Assembly (NCBI GenBank): GCA_025964795.1
Contig: JAOPYC010000010.1
Span: 1-47,292, forward strand
From: Marmoricola sp.
Lineage (GTDB): Bacteria > Actinomycetota > Actinomycetes > Propionibacteriales > Nocardioidaceae
Reading direction: 5' to 3'
Length of the DNA stretch: 47,292 bases
Part shown: piece after piece, positions 1-8,413 of the stretch
How positions within the stretch are numbered: the first letter of the stretch is position 1
Layout of the letters: every line of letters starts with the position of its first letter
The notes under the pieces: generated by a model
What the model saw: the letters and a program-made list of their open reading frames with translations, nothing else
The model's database searches: none
Told to the model about the DNA's origin: nothing
Translations under genes and position numbers: made by a program

Positions 1-1647
1 GGCCACGACTACCGCAAGGTCTACGCCGCGTTCGACGCCGCCACCAAGCACGTCGGCCAGCCGACGGTGATCCTGGCGCACACCGTGAAGGGCTGGACGA
101 TCGAGTCCCTCGAGGGCAAGAACGCCACCCACCAGATGAAGAAGCTCAAGACCGCGGACTTCAAGAAATTCCGCGACCGGCTCTACCTGCCGATGAGCGA
201 CAAGGACATCGACGAGGCCTACGAGGCCAGCGGCGGGGCCCCGTTCTTCCACCCCGGCAAGGACTCCCCCGAGATCGAGTACATGATGGACCGCCGCCGG
301 CAGCTGGGCGGCTCGCTGCCCAGGCGCGTGGTGCGGGCCAAGCCGTTGAAGGTGCCCGGCGACGACCTCTACTCCGACCTCAAGCAGGGCTCCGGCAAGG
401 CCAAGATCGCCACCACGATGGCGGTCGTGCGGCTGCTGCGTGACTGGATGAAGGACAAGGAGATCGGGCAGCGCCTCGTCCCGATCGCCCCCGACGAGTA
501 CCGCACCTTCGGCATGGACTCGATGTTCCCGAGCGCCAAGGTCTACAACCCCGGTGGCCAGCGCTACGAGTCCGTCGACCGCAAGCTGCTGCTCAAGTGG
601 CGCGAGGACGTGAAGGGCCAGCTGCTCCACGAGGGCATCTCCGAGGCTGGGGCGATGGCCTCGGCGACGGCGGCCGGCTCGTCGTACTCCACCCACGGCG
701 AGGTGATGATCCCGTTCTACATCTTCTACTCGATGTTCGGGTTCCAGCGCACCGGCGACTCGATCTGGGCGATGGCCGACCAGCTGGCGCGCGGCTTCCT
801 GATCGGCGCCACCGCCGGCCGCACCACCCTGACCGGTGAGGGCCTGCAGCACGCCGACGGCCACTCCCCCTTGCTCGCGGCCACCAACCCGGCGGTCGTG
901 CACTACGACCCGGCGTTCGCCCACGAGGTCGCGCACATCATGCAGGACGGCCTGCGCCGGATGTACACCGTCAGCGACGAGCACCCGCAGGGCGAGAACG
1001 TCATTTACTACGTGACGGTCTACAACGAGCCGATCACCATGCCCAAGGAGCCCGACGACGTCGACGTCGAGGGCCTGCTCAAGGGGATCTACCACTTCGC
1101 CGACGCCCCCGAGGTCAGTGGCAACGGCGACGCTCCCAAGGTGCAGCTGCTGGCCTCCGGCGTCGGGTTCCCCTGGATCCAGAAGGCGCAGCAGCTGCTC
1201 GCCGACGACTGGGGCGTGGCCGCGGACCTGTGGTCGGTCACCTCGTGGAACGAGCTCGCCCGCGATGCCATCGAGGCCGAGAGGTGGTCGTTCAACCACC
1301 CCGAGGAGGAGGCGCGGGTGCCCTACGTCACGACCAAGCTGGCGGACACCGAGGGTCCCGTCGTCGCGGTCAGCGACTACATGCGCGCGGTCCCCCAGCA
1401 GATCTCGCACTGGGTGCCCAACGACTTCCACGCGCTGGGCACGGACGGGTTCGGCTTCGCCGACACGCGCCCCGCGGCCCGGCGGTTCTTCCAGGTCGAC
1501 GCCGAGAGCGTGGTCGTCGCCACCCTGAGGGCCCTGGCCGACCGGGGCGAGGTCAAGGCGGAGTCCGTGGCCGAGGCGTTCGCGAAGTACCGCGTCGACG
1601 ACCCGACCGCCGTGGCCGACGTCAAGCAGGAAGGCGGCGATGCATGA
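1..1647 (+). CDS. aceE: Pyruvate dehydrogenase E1 component, homodimeric type (5' end outside window)
   Basis: The reading frame is open from base 1, so the first part of the gene lies upstream; about 548 C-terminal residues are present out of the roughly 900 usual for this family. The protein is the thiamine-diphosphate-dependent decarboxylase of the pyruvate dehydrogenase complex, converting pyruvate to the acetyl group passed to E2 on the way to acetyl-CoA. Visible hallmarks are the central transketolase-like segment, the ITMPKEP-type segment typical of AceE and the C-terminal transketolase domain ending in [11 protein letters not shown]. The stop overlaps the next small gene by ATGA, so the two are probably co-translated. 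No frameshift is visible. The identification is strong; only the missing N-terminus limits it. Confidence 0.95.
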   Translation, partial: GHDYRKVYAAFDAATKHVGQPTVILAHTVKGWTIESLEGKNATHQMKKLKTADFKKFRDRLYLPMSDKDIDEAYEASGGAPFFHPGKDSPEIEYMMDRRRQLGGSLPRRVVRAKPLKVPGDDLYSDLKQGSGKAKIATTMAVVRLLRDWMKDKEIGQRLVPIAPDEYRTFGMDSMFPSAKVYNPGGQRYESVDRKLLLKWREDVKGQLLHEGISEAGAMASATAAGSSYSTHGEVMIPFYIFYSMFGFQRTGDSIWAMADQLARGFLIGATAGRTTLTGEGLQHADGHSPLLAATNPAVVHYDPAFAHEVAHIMQDGLRRMYTVSDEHPQGENVIYYVTVYNEPITMPKEPDDVDVEGLLKGIYHFADAPEVSGNGDAPKVQLLASGVGFPWIQKAQQLLADDWGVAADLWSVTSWNELARDAIEAERWSFNHPEEEARVPYVTTKLADTEGPVVAVSDYMRAVPQQISHWVPNDFHALGTDGFGFADTRPAARRFFQVDAESVVVATLRALADRGEVKAESVAEAFAKYRVDDPTAVADVKQEGGDA

Positions 1648-1859
1648 GCCAGCCCTGGCTCCGGGCTCTGCGCCGCGGCGCGATCCCGCTCGGGCTCGGT
1701 CTGGTGTGCCTGCTGCTGTCCTGGCCCGCCATCGAGGACCTCGACCCGCTCCTGAAGGGGTTGGGCGCGATCCTGATCGTCCTGGGGCTGATCATCGTGG
1801 TCTCGACGGCCCGGACCCTGAGCGCCGAGGAGAGGCGGATCGGTCGCCCCGTCTTCTGA
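1644..1859 (+). CDS. Small two-TM membrane protein, unknown function
   Basis: The 71-residue protein starts at an ATG overlapping the aceE stop (ATGA). It has a short basic N-terminus ([12 protein letters not shown]), a hydrophobic helix around residues 12-28 and a second around 36-54, then a charged tail ending in GRPVF. The basic start followed by a helix suggests an inner-membrane protein with both ends cytoplasmic. I do not recognise a named family. The tight coupling implies it is expressed with pyruvate dehydrogenase, but nothing in the sequence shows a functional link. It ends three bases from the stop of the converging hydrolase gene. Confidence 0.7.
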   Translation: MSQPWLRALRRGAIPLGLGLVCLLLSWPAIEDLDPLLKGLGAILIVLGLIIVVSTARTLSAEERRIGRPVF

Positions 1860-1862
1860 GAG

Positions 1863-2858
1863 TCAGGCCTGGGCGCGGCGGCGGGGCAGCTGGGCGACCG
1901 GGTTCAGCGGGCGGTCGCCGGCCTCCGCACGGTTGACCGGATGCGTGGGGCCGTTCCGCAGCAGCTGACGCCAGCGCCCCCGGTGGTACGACGCCGGCTG
2001 GGTCGCGTCGACGAAGGTGCGCACGATCTTCACGAACCGGTCCGGGTGGTCCTTGTGCGGGAAGTGGCCGCTGTTGGGCAGCACCTCCACGACGGCGCCC
2101 GGGGCGATCCGCGCGACGTTCTCGGCGTGCTTGGCAGGGATCACCACGTCGTCGGTCCCCCAGACCACCAGCATCGGCATCGCCTGGGTCAGGTAGGCCC
2201 GGTCGACCATGGTGACGATCTGGCCCTTCATATCGACCACGGAGCGGACCACATGCCGGATCGCGGCGCGGGCGTGTGGGTCCTTGAAGGACTCGTAGAT
2301 CTCGGCGACCTCGTCGAGGTCGCGGGCGGCCGTGACCCGCGTGCGCGACAGCGCCCGCAGGCCGGCCTTGCCCACGTGCCGGACGCCGGGCAGCGTCGCC
2401 AGCCCCATGACCTGGTGGAAGCCCGGCAGAGTGACCGCCCGGATGAACGGGGTCACCTCGGGACCGAGGCCGCCGGGCGCGACCAGGATCATCCGCTCGG
2501 TGCGCTCGGGGAACTGGTAGGCGAACTGCATCGCGATGCCGCCACCGAAGCTGTGCCCGACCACGGTCACCTTGTCGATGCCGAGCACCGTGAGCAGGTC
2601 GCGCATCCCGTTGGCGTAGCCGCCGACCGAGTAGTCCGCCCGCGGCTTGGCGCTCGCGCCGTGCCCCAGCATGTCGGGGGCGATGACCGTGAAGTTCCTG
2701 GCCAGGTCGTGGATGACCGGCGTCCAGGTGCTGTGGTCACAACCGAGCCCGTGCAGCAGCAGCAGGGCCGGCCCCTGGCCCATCTTCACGTAGGCCCGCT
2801 CGTGCCCGTGCAGGGTGATCCGCTGGAGCTCGACCGGCTGGCCTGGAACCGGTTCCAT
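1863..2858 (-). CDS. Alpha/beta-fold hydrolase
   Basis: The 331-residue protein is a classical alpha/beta hydrolase. The oxyanion-hole segment LLLHGLGCDHSTW lies near residues 33-45. The nucleophile elbow GHSFGG places the catalytic Ser at 103. An acid candidate sits in VVWGTDDVVIP and the catalytic His in LPNSGHFPH. The C-terminal ~35 residues are Arg/Pro-rich and outside the fold. I chose the ATG at 2858 because a CCAGGAG ribosome site lies just upstream; the frame stays open further upstream, but that stretch overlaps the divergent ACP gene and reads as an artefact. The substrate cannot be told from sequence; esters or a meta-cleavage-type product are family possibilities. Confidence 0.88.
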   Translation of the reverse strand: MEPVPGQPVELQRITLHGHERAYVKMGQGPALLLLHGLGCDHSTWTPVIHDLARNFTVIAPDMLGHGASAKPRADYSVGGYANGMRDLLTVLGIDKVTVVGHSFGGGIAMQFAYQFPERTERMILVAPGGLGPEVTPFIRAVTLPGFHQVMGLATLPGVRHVGKAGLRALSRTRVTAARDLDEVAEIYESFKDPHARAAIRHVVRSVVDMKGQIVTMVDRAYLTQAMPMLVVWGTDDVVIPAKHAENVARIAPGAVVEVLPNSGHFPHKDHPDRFVKIVRTFVDATQPASYHRGRWRQLLRNGPTHPVNRAEAGDRPLNPVAQLPRRRAQA

Positions 2859-2971
2859 GCGCACTCCTGGGCAAGCATCGGTGGAATGGGGGTCAGGCAC
2901 AACAAATCGTGATTCAACCAGAACTTGTTTCATTCTGTACGACGGCCGCCGCATGTTGGGCACCGGGCGCC

Positions 2972-2977
2972 TACGAT
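2972..2977 (+). promoter_or_regulatory. -10 element for leaderless acyl carrier protein mRNA
   Basis: TACGAT fits the actinobacterial TANNNT -10 consensus and lies seven bases before the ATG at 2985, which would put the transcription start at or next to the start codon. No ribosome-binding site is present. No good -35 hexamer is seen at the expected distance. Confidence 0.55.
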
Positions 2978-2984
2978 CTGGTGC

Positions 2985-3254
2985 ATGTCTGTGCGCACCG
3001 GTGGGACCCGGCTGGACCCCGACGACGTGCTCGCCCAGCTGGCCGAGATCCTCCGGCTGGTCACCGGGCGTGCCGTGGCCGATGTCCGGCCCGACCGCCA
3101 CTTCGTCGACGACCTGCGGATCGACTCGCTGTCGATGGTGGAGATCCTGGAGGGCGCGTCCCAGCACTTCGGGGTCCGTATCGACGACGAGGACGCCAAG
3201 GACTTCGTCCTGGTCGGCGACCTGGTCGACTACCTCGGCGCGCGCCTGCGCTGA
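2985..3254 (+). CDS. Acyl carrier protein (orphan)
   Basis: The 89-residue acidic protein has the ACP fold signature. The phosphopantetheine attachment motif is DSLSMVEI with Ser48, preceded by the conserved DLRIDSL helix start. It would carry acyl chains as thioesters on the 4'-phosphopantetheine arm in the cytoplasm. The start ATG lacks a ribosome site but has a -10 element seven bases upstream, indicating a leaderless transcript. In Streptomyces the primary acpP sits between fabH and fabF, with a DUF3145 gene just after. Here DUF3145 follows, convergent, but no fabD, fabH or fabF is present. It may be the fatty acid synthase carrier left after cluster rearrangement, or a dedicated carrier for another pathway. 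Confidence 0.85.
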   Translation: MSVRTGGTRLDPDDVLAQLAEILRLVTGRAVADVRPDRHFVDDLRIDSLSMVEILEGASQHFGVRIDDEDAKDFVLVGDLVDYLGARLR

Positions 3255-3264
3255 CGCCAGGCGG

Positions 3265-3768
3265 TCAGACGACCTGGTGCAGCCAGCGGACCGCGACGCC
3301 GTCACCGGCGTGCCGGAAGGTCTCCAGCTCGTCGTCCCACGGCTTGCCCAGCAGCTTGTCGACCTCGAGCTCGAGCGTGGTCTCGCCCAGGCTGGCCTTG
3401 ACGACCGCAGCCTTGAGCCGGTCCTCGGGGATCATGATGTCGCCGTGCAGCCCGGTCACCGCGTGGAAGACGCCCAGGGCCGGGGTGGCGCAGAACCGCG
3501 CCCCCTCGGTGCCGGAGCTGGCCTCCTCGGTCACCTCGAAGCGCAGGTGGTTCCAGCCGCGCAGGGCCGAGGTGATCGCGGCGCCGGTGCCCTGGTCGCC
3601 CACCCAGGAGTACTCCGTGCGGTAGGTGCCCGCCTGGGCAGGCTGCGGCGTCCACTCGAACTGCGGGGCCATGCCCAGCACGCCGCCCACGGCCCACTCC
3701 ACGTGCGGGCACAGCGCGGACGGCGCCGAGTGGATGTAGACAACTCCACGAGTCGCTGAACGAGTCAC
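3265..3768 (-). CDS. DUF3145 family protein
   Basis: The 167-residue protein begins with a GVVYIHSAPSALCPHVEW segment that is the hallmark of the actinobacterial DUF3145 family; length is normal for that family. Function is unknown. The family is typically found beside fatty-acid biosynthesis genes in actinobacteria, and the ACP gene converges on it here with ten bases between stops. There is no signal peptide or membrane segment, so it is probably cytoplasmic. The GTG start at 3768 is supported by a perfect AGGAGG six bases upstream. Confidence 0.88.
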   Translation of the reverse strand: MTRSATRGVVYIHSAPSALCPHVEWAVGGVLGMAPQFEWTPQPAQAGTYRTEYSWVGDQGTGAAITSALRGWNHLRFEVTEEASSGTEGARFCATPALGVFHAVTGLHGDIMIPEDRLKAAVVKASLGETTLELEVDKLLGKPWDDELETFRHAGDGVAVRWLHQVV

Positions 3769-3840
3769 GACGGACCTCCTCTGCTTCGGCGCGAGATACG
3801 CCTTCCCCAGCGGTCTCGAAGATGAAGCGAGCAGTCGTGC

Positions 3841-3872
3841 GACTCAGTGTTGAGCGTGTGAACTTGTGAGTC
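3841..3872. repeat. Inverted repeat GACTCA/TGAGTC enclosing spaced TGTKRA repeats
   Basis: In the 168-base gap between the second hydrolase and DUF3145, GACTCA (3841-3846) pairs with TGAGTC (3867-3872). Between and overlapping the arms, TGTTGA, TGTGAA and TTGTGAG recur at roughly 8-9 base spacing. This could be an operator in the DUF3145 promoter, but no regulator is known from the sequence. Confidence 0.3.
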
Positions 3873-3887
3873 CATTGTGACCGATGG

Positions 3888-3924
3888 GAGGCCGTTGTGC
3901 CAGCAGATCGCTGCGAACGGCCTC
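3888..3924 (-). terminator. Hairpin terminator of the downstream hydrolase gene
   Basis: GAGGCCGTT (3888-3896) and AACGGCCTC (3916-3924) form a perfect nine-base-pair stem with a further GCAG/CTGC pairing inside the loop. It lies 12 bases past the stop of the minus-strand hydrolase (3937). As is usual in high-GC actinobacteria there is no clear U tract. Confidence 0.6.
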
Positions 3925-3936
3925 TCGGCGTGTCGC

Positions 3937-4860
3937 TTATGTGGCAGATGACCGGATTGTTGGCCGAGGTCCGAGTTCCAGGAGCTGGGTGAGCGCCTCG
4001 GTCGCGGACCCGAGCCCGCCCAGGTGGGACTCACCGTCGATCGTGGTGAACCGCGCGTGCGGGAGCCGCGACGCCAGGTGGACGCCGTGCGCGTGCGGGA
4101 TGATGTGGTCCGCGTCGCCGTGCCACCAGAGCACCGGCACCTGGACGTCGGCGGCCTCGAAGCCCCACGGCCGGGTGAACAGGATGACGTCGGCCAGCGG
4201 CGCGCTCACCTGGAACCTGGCTCCGTTGAGCAGGTCGTCGAGGAACATCGCCCGGAACTCCGGCCGGGCCAGGAGCTCCTTGTCGCCGCGGGGCTGGACG
4301 GCGGCGTACCCGTCGATGATCGGGCCCGCGATCGGCCGCACCAGCCGGATCACCTGCGCCATCACGAAGCCGAGCGGCACCCGGGTCAGGGACAGCAGCG
4401 GGGCGGCGTACGGCGCCAGGCTGACCAGCCCTCCGCTGATGGCGTCGGGTCCCTTGGTCGGTGCCACTCCCCCGAGCACGCCGACCCCGCGCACCCGGTC
4501 GGGCAGCGCTGCACCGGCGGCGAGGGCGTAGGGGCCTCCGCCGGAGAGGCCGATGATGTGCAGCTTGTCGATGTCGAGGACGTCCAGCAGCTCGACGAGG
4601 TCCCCGGTCCAGTCGTAGATGCTCGGGTAGAGGTGCGGGGTCGAGGAGCCGATGCCCGGGCGGTCGATGCCGATGATGCGGAGGTCGTTGTCCTCGGCGA
4701 ACCGGCGGGCCTCGACGGGGACCTGGCGGCGCGCCCCGGGGGTGCCGTGCATCCAGACGATGGCCCGGCCGCGCGGAACGCCGAACTCCGCGAAGGACAG
4801 CCGGCGCCCGTTGCGCACGGCCACCGACCCCTCGAGCCGAGGGCGGTCTACGTCGCTCAT
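3937..4860 (-). CDS. Alpha/beta-fold hydrolase
   Basis: The 307-residue protein has the complete alpha/beta hydrolase layout. The oxyanion segment is VWMHGTPGARRQ near residue 36. The nucleophile elbow GLSGGGP has Ser106. An acid candidate is in LWWHGDADHIIP and the catalytic His is in GESHLGG. The GTPGAR and GIDRPGIGSS segments are typical of the proline-iminopeptidase/epoxide-hydrolase-like branch, but specificity cannot be assigned. The ATG at 4860 has no ribosome site; GAGAAT lies six bases upstream and may be the -10 of a leaderless transcript. It is unrelated in detail to the hydrolase at 1863-2858 and lacks a signal peptide, so it should be cytoplasmic. Confidence 0.87.
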   Translation of the reverse strand: MSDVDRPRLEGSVAVRNGRRLSFAEFGVPRGRAIVWMHGTPGARRQVPVEARRFAEDNDLRIIGIDRPGIGSSTPHLYPSIYDWTGDLVELLDVLDIDKLHIIGLSGGGPYALAAGAALPDRVRGVGVLGGVAPTKGPDAISGGLVSLAPYAAPLLSLTRVPLGFVMAQVIRLVRPIAGPIIDGYAAVQPRGDKELLARPEFRAMFLDDLLNGARFQVSAPLADVILFTRPWGFEAADVQVPVLWWHGDADHIIPHAHGVHLASRLPHARFTTIDGESHLGGLGSATEALTQLLELGPRPTIRSSAT

Positions 4861-4891
4861 GCGCGGATTCTCGCACGCAGCAGGCGTCTGG

Positions 4892-5698
4892 TCAGGCGCT
4901 GCGCGGCATCCGGACGGCGGCCGCGTCGACCACGTTGCGCGGGTCGCGGGCGGCGCCGACGAGCAGGTCCAGCGTGGGCCGGTTGCCGTCCACGACGGTG
5001 GCCAGCAGGCAGGTGACGTTGTCCGTGCCCCCGGCGAGCAGCGCGGCGTCGACCAGCGCCTCGACCGCGGCGTCGTCGTCGTACCTCGCGAGGAGGTTCT
5101 CGATCCGGGCCTCCGGCACGAGGTCGGTGAGGCCGTCGCTGACCAGCAGCACGCGGTCGCCCAGGGCGAGCCGCAGCAGGGTCACGTCTCCCGGCTCGTC
5201 GAGGTCGCCGTTGACGCTGCGCATGACCACGTTGCGTCGCGGGTGCTGGCGCACGTCCGCCTCGGACAGGTGCCCGTCGTCGACGAGCCGTTGCACGAGC
5301 GTGTGGTCCGTGGTGACGCGGGTCAGCCGGTCCTCGCGGAAGACGTAGCCGCGCGAGTCGCCAACGTGGGCCAGCGCGAAGGTGGACCCGTCGGTGGCGA
5401 CCGCCGTCAGGGTGGTCGCCATCCCGGCGCGCGCAGGATCCGTGCGGACACCGGCAGCGACCTGCGCCTGCGCCAGCAGGACCGCGCTGCGGAGCAGCGC
5501 GACGGGCTCGGCGGTCGGCTGGGCGAGGGAACGCGCGGACACGACGTACGCCGCGGTGGCGGAGGCGACCTCACCGGCAGCGGCACCGCCGACACCGTCG
5601 GCGACGACCAGGCAGTGGGAGCCCACGAAGCCCGAGTCCTCGTTGCCGGTGCGCACCAGGCCGACGTGGCTCAGCGCGACTCCGGAGAACCTCAGCAC
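4892..5698 (-). CDS. PP2C-family serine/threonine phosphatase
   Basis: The 268-residue protein is a stand-alone PP2C domain. It shows the metal-binding and core motifs in order: RTGNEDS near residue 17 (usually RxxNQD), VVADGVGG near 30, LAHVGDSRGY near 112, the DHTLVQRLVDDG helix, LLVSDGLTDLV near 185 and GGTDNVTCL near 221. It removes phosphate from Ser/Thr in an Mn/Mg-dependent way, and in actinobacteria such proteins oppose PknA/PknB-type kinases. Unlike PstP it has no membrane segment or extracellular part, and no kinase gene is nearby. The GTG at 5698 starts directly at the domain; the longer upstream extension is Pro/Arg-rich and overlaps the divergent promoter region. Confidence 0.9.
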   Translation of the reverse strand: MLRFSGVALSHVGLVRTGNEDSGFVGSHCLVVADGVGGAAAGEVASATAAYVVSARSLAQPTAEPVALLRSAVLLAQAQVAAGVRTDPARAGMATTLTAVATDGSTFALAHVGDSRGYVFREDRLTRVTTDHTLVQRLVDDGHLSEADVRQHPRRNVVMRSVNGDLDEPGDVTLLRLALGDRVLLVSDGLTDLVPEARIENLLARYDDDAAVEALVDAALLAGGTDNVTCLLATVVDGNRPTLDLLVGAARDPRNVVDAAAVRMPRSA

Positions 5699-5819
5699 CT
5701 GTCCCACCCCCTCTCCTCCTCCAACGTCCGGCGACCCTCTCACGGTTCCCGGACGGCGGCCAGGGCCCCGGAGGCGTCGTCCCGCGCCGGGCGGCGGACC
5801 CGGGTGCACCTCGACCCCG

Positions 5820-5825
5820 CACAAT
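5820..5825 (+). promoter_or_regulatory. Probable -10 element (CACAAT) for the first CNNM gene
   Basis: CACAAT lies seven bases before the ATG at 5833, matching the spacing of other leaderless promoters in this window, although the first base departs from TANNNT. It favours the ATG at 5833 over the in-frame ATG at 5824, which overlaps the hexamer. Confidence 0.4.
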
Positions 5826-5832
5826 GGTGCCC

Positions 5833-7242
5833 ATGGAATGGCTGCTGCTCGCGATCTCGGTGGGCCTGGTGCTCGCGTGCGGAGTCTTCGGGGCCGCGGA
5901 GTACTCCTTCGTGGCGATCGACCGCTCGGCGGTGGAGAAGGCGGCCAGCGAGGGCGACAAGCAGGCCGAGGGCGTGCGGCTGGCGCTGCGGAGCCTGTCC
6001 ACCCAGCTCTCCGGCGCCCAGATCGGCGTCACCCTGACCAACCTGGCGATCGGCTTCCTCGCCGAGCCCGCCATCGCCAAGCTCCTGGAGACGCCGCTCG
6101 AGGCGGTAGGCGTGCCCTCGGGGGCGGTGCCGGGCATCTCCGTGACCCTGGGCCTGGTCCTCGCGACGATCATCACCATGCTCTTCGGCGAGCTCGTTCC
6201 GAAGAAGCTGGGGATCGCGATCCCGTTCCCGATCGCCCGGCGCACCCAGGTGTTCATCCGCGGCTTCACCACGGTGATGCACTTCCCGATCAAACTGCTC
6301 AACGGCTCGGCCAACGCCCTGGTGCGGATGCTCGGGGTCGAGCCCCAGGAGGAGCTCCGCTCGGCCCGCTCCTCCGACGAGCTCGCCTCGCTGGCCGGCC
6401 GCTCGGCGAGTGAGGGCACCCTGGACTCAGAGACCGCCCACCTGGTGCAGCGCTCGATCGCCTTCGGCCCCCGCACGGCCGGCGAGATCATGACCCCCCG
6501 CGTGCAGATGGCCTGCGTCGACGCCACCGACCCCGTCAGCGAGGTCATCGAGCTCTCCAAGACGACCGGGTTCTCCAAGTTCCCGGTGATCAAGGGCACC
6601 TCCGACAACGTGGTGGGCTCGGTGCACGTCAAGCAGGCCGTGGCGGTCCCCCGCTCCGAGCGCTCGCACACCCTGGTGCGCGAGGTGATGGTGGAGGCCA
6701 CGGTGGTGCCTGAGTCCCTGCGGCTGGACCCACTGCTCTCGCTGCTGCGCGGCGAGGGCTTCCAGATGGCGATCGTGTCCGACGAGTACGGCGGCACCGC
6801 CGGCGTGGTCACCCTCGAGGACGTCGTCGAGGAGATCGTCGGCGACATCGCCGACGAGCACGACCGCTACGGGTCCCGGCTGCGCCAGCGCCCCGACGGG
6901 TCGTGGATCCTCTCCGGGCTGCTGCGCCCCGACGAGGTGGCCGATGCCACCGGCCTGCACCTGCCCGAGGACGACGCCTACGACACGGTCGCCGGGCTGC
7001 TCGTGCGCGAGCTCGGCCGGATCCCGGTGCACGGGGACCGGGTGCTGGTGCCGCTGCCGCTCGTCATCCCCGAGGACGACGACGAGGAGCCGGTCCAGGA
7101 GCACGCCCTGATGCGGGTGGAGCGGATGGACGGCCTGCGGGTGGACCGGATCTCGATCAGGAGGCTGCTGCCCGAGCCGGGCGACCCGCCGGACGGCCAG
7201 CTCGTCGACGCCCCCCGGCCTGACTCGGGTGGTGGCCGATGA
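5833..7242 (+). CDS. CNNM/CorC (HlyC) family membrane protein with CBS pair and CorC domain
   Basis: The 469-residue protein has the full three-part layout: an N-terminal CNNM (DUF21) transmembrane domain with several helices over residues 1-190, a CBS-domain pair around 205-330 including the EYGGTAGVVTLEDVVEEIVGDI signature, and a C-terminal CorC_HlyC domain around 350-430 (SWILSGLLRPDEV). Family members are proposed Mg or other divalent-cation transporters or regulators; the haemolysin name is historical. It overlaps the next gene by ATGA. The second gene of the pair is a shorter paralogue, so the two may form a heteromer, as the CNNM fold dimerises. Start selection rests on the -10 position. 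Confidence 0.9.
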   Translation: MEWLLLAISVGLVLACGVFGAAEYSFVAIDRSAVEKAASEGDKQAEGVRLALRSLSTQLSGAQIGVTLTNLAIGFLAEPAIAKLLETPLEAVGVPSGAVPGISVTLGLVLATIITMLFGELVPKKLGIAIPFPIARRTQVFIRGFTTVMHFPIKLLNGSANALVRMLGVEPQEELRSARSSDELASLAGRSASEGTLDSETAHLVQRSIAFGPRTAGEIMTPRVQMACVDATDPVSEVIELSKTTGFSKFPVIKGTSDNVVGSVHVKQAVAVPRSERSHTLVREVMVEATVVPESLRLDPLLSLLRGEGFQMAIVSDEYGGTAGVVTLEDVVEEIVGDIADEHDRYGSRLRQRPDGSWILSGLLRPDEVADATGLHLPEDDAYDTVAGLLVRELGRIPVHGDRVLVPLPLVIPEDDDEEPVQEHALMRVERMDGLRVDRISIRRLLPEPGDPPDGQLVDAPRPDSGGGR

Positions 7243-8285
7243 GCACCCAGGCCGCCCTGTGGCTGGGGCTGGTGCTCCTGCTCGGCAACGCGTTCTTCGT
7301 CGGTGCCGAGTTCGCGCTCGTCTCGGCCCGGCGTACGAAGGTGGAGCCGAAGGCCGCGGCCGGCTCCCGGGTCGCTCGCACCACGCTGCGGGCCATGGAA
7401 GGGCTCTCGCAGATGATCGCGGCGGCCCAGTTCGGCATCACGGTGTGCTCGCTCGGCCTGGGTGCGGTGGCCGAGCCGGCCCTCGCCCACCTGATCGAGC
7501 CGGCGGTCCACGCCGCGCACCTGCCCGACGCCTGGCTGCACCCCATCGCGTTCACGATCGCCCTGCTGTGCGTGGTCTACCTGCACGTGGTGCTCGGTGA
7601 GATGGTGCCCAAGAACCTGGCACTGGCCGGGCCCGAACGGGCCGCGATGGTGCTCGGGCCGCCGATGGTGGCGCTGGTGACCGTCCTCAAGCCGATCGTC
7701 TACGGGTTGGACGCCGCGGCCAACGGCATCGTCCGCCTGTTCCGCGTCGAGCCGCGCAGCGACGTGATCTCGACCTTCACCCTCGAGGAGGTGGAGGCGA
7801 TGGTCGACGAGTCCCACGACGAGGGCATGCTCGAGCAGGGAGAGTACGAGCGCCTGGCCGGCGCGCTCGGCTTCACCTCCCGGACCGTCGCGGACGTGTC
7901 GCTCCCCCTCGACCAGATCGAGACGGTCGCGCGCGGCACGCGTGCCTCCGACGTCGAGGTCGTCTGCGCCAACACCGGCTACTCCCGCTTCCCGGTGGTC
8001 GGGAACGACGGCGAGCTCGTCGGCTACCTGCACATCAAGGACGTGCTCCAGTCCGACCCGCACGGACGGGCGCGGGTGGTCGAGGACAAGTGGATCCGCT
8101 CGTTCGCCAGCGTGCGTGCGTCCGACACCCTCGTCACCGCGCTGCAGACGCTGCAGGCCAAGGGCGCCCACATGGCGCGCGTGCTCGCGGACGACGGCAC
8201 CGTCATCGGCGTCGCGACCCTCGAGGACGTCATCGAGGAGCTCGTCGGCGAGATCCGGGACGCCGCGCACGCCGAGGGCCACTGA
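7239..8285 (+). CDS. CNNM family protein with CBS pair, lacking CorC_HlyC domain
   Basis: The 348-residue paralogue overlaps the preceding gene by ATGA. It carries the transmembrane CNNM domain (GAEFALVSARRTKVE, then helices up to about residue 165) and a CBS pair (TGYSRFPVV, GVATLEDVIEELVGEI), but ends right after the second CBS with a short AEGH tail. The C-terminal CorC_HlyC domain present in its partner is missing. The end is clean and followed by a strong terminator, so this is the natural length rather than a visible truncation. Tandem long/short CNNM pairs occur in other actinobacteria. It probably acts with the upstream protein in cation homeostasis. Confidence 0.9.
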   Translation: MSTQAALWLGLVLLLGNAFFVGAEFALVSARRTKVEPKAAAGSRVARTTLRAMEGLSQMIAAAQFGITVCSLGLGAVAEPALAHLIEPAVHAAHLPDAWLHPIAFTIALLCVVYLHVVLGEMVPKNLALAGPERAAMVLGPPMVALVTVLKPIVYGLDAAANGIVRLFRVEPRSDVISTFTLEEVEAMVDESHDEGMLEQGEYERLAGALGFTSRTVADVSLPLDQIETVARGTRASDVEVVCANTGYSRFPVVGNDGELVGYLHIKDVLQSDPHGRARVVEDKWIRSFASVRASDTLVTALQTLQAKGAHMARVLADDGTVIGVATLEDVIEELVGEIRDAAHAEGH

Positions 8286-8330
8286 GCGCCGGACAGGCCT
8301 CCACCGGGACGGCCCGGGGTGGGTTCGACC

Positions 8331-8370
8331 GGCCGGGAGGCCCGCGCCGTGGTCGGAGGGCCTCCCGGCC
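8331..8370. terminator. Bidirectional hairpin terminator
   Basis: GGCCGGGAGGCCC (8331-8343) and GGGCCTCCCGGCC (8358-8370) form a perfect 13-base-pair stem with a 14-base loop. It sits between the converging CNNM operon and the sensor-kinase gene. It is followed by an unusually A/T-rich stretch (8391-8425). Confidence 0.8.
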
Positions 8371-8413
8371 GTCCCCCCAGACTACCTAAAACCGACCAAT
8401 CACACATTCTTCT

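Noticed and set aside
2859..3305. N-terminal extension of the first alpha/beta hydrolase
   Set aside because: The frame is open but overlaps the ACP gene and its promoter, and the ATG at 2858 has a ribosome site and starts at the fold.
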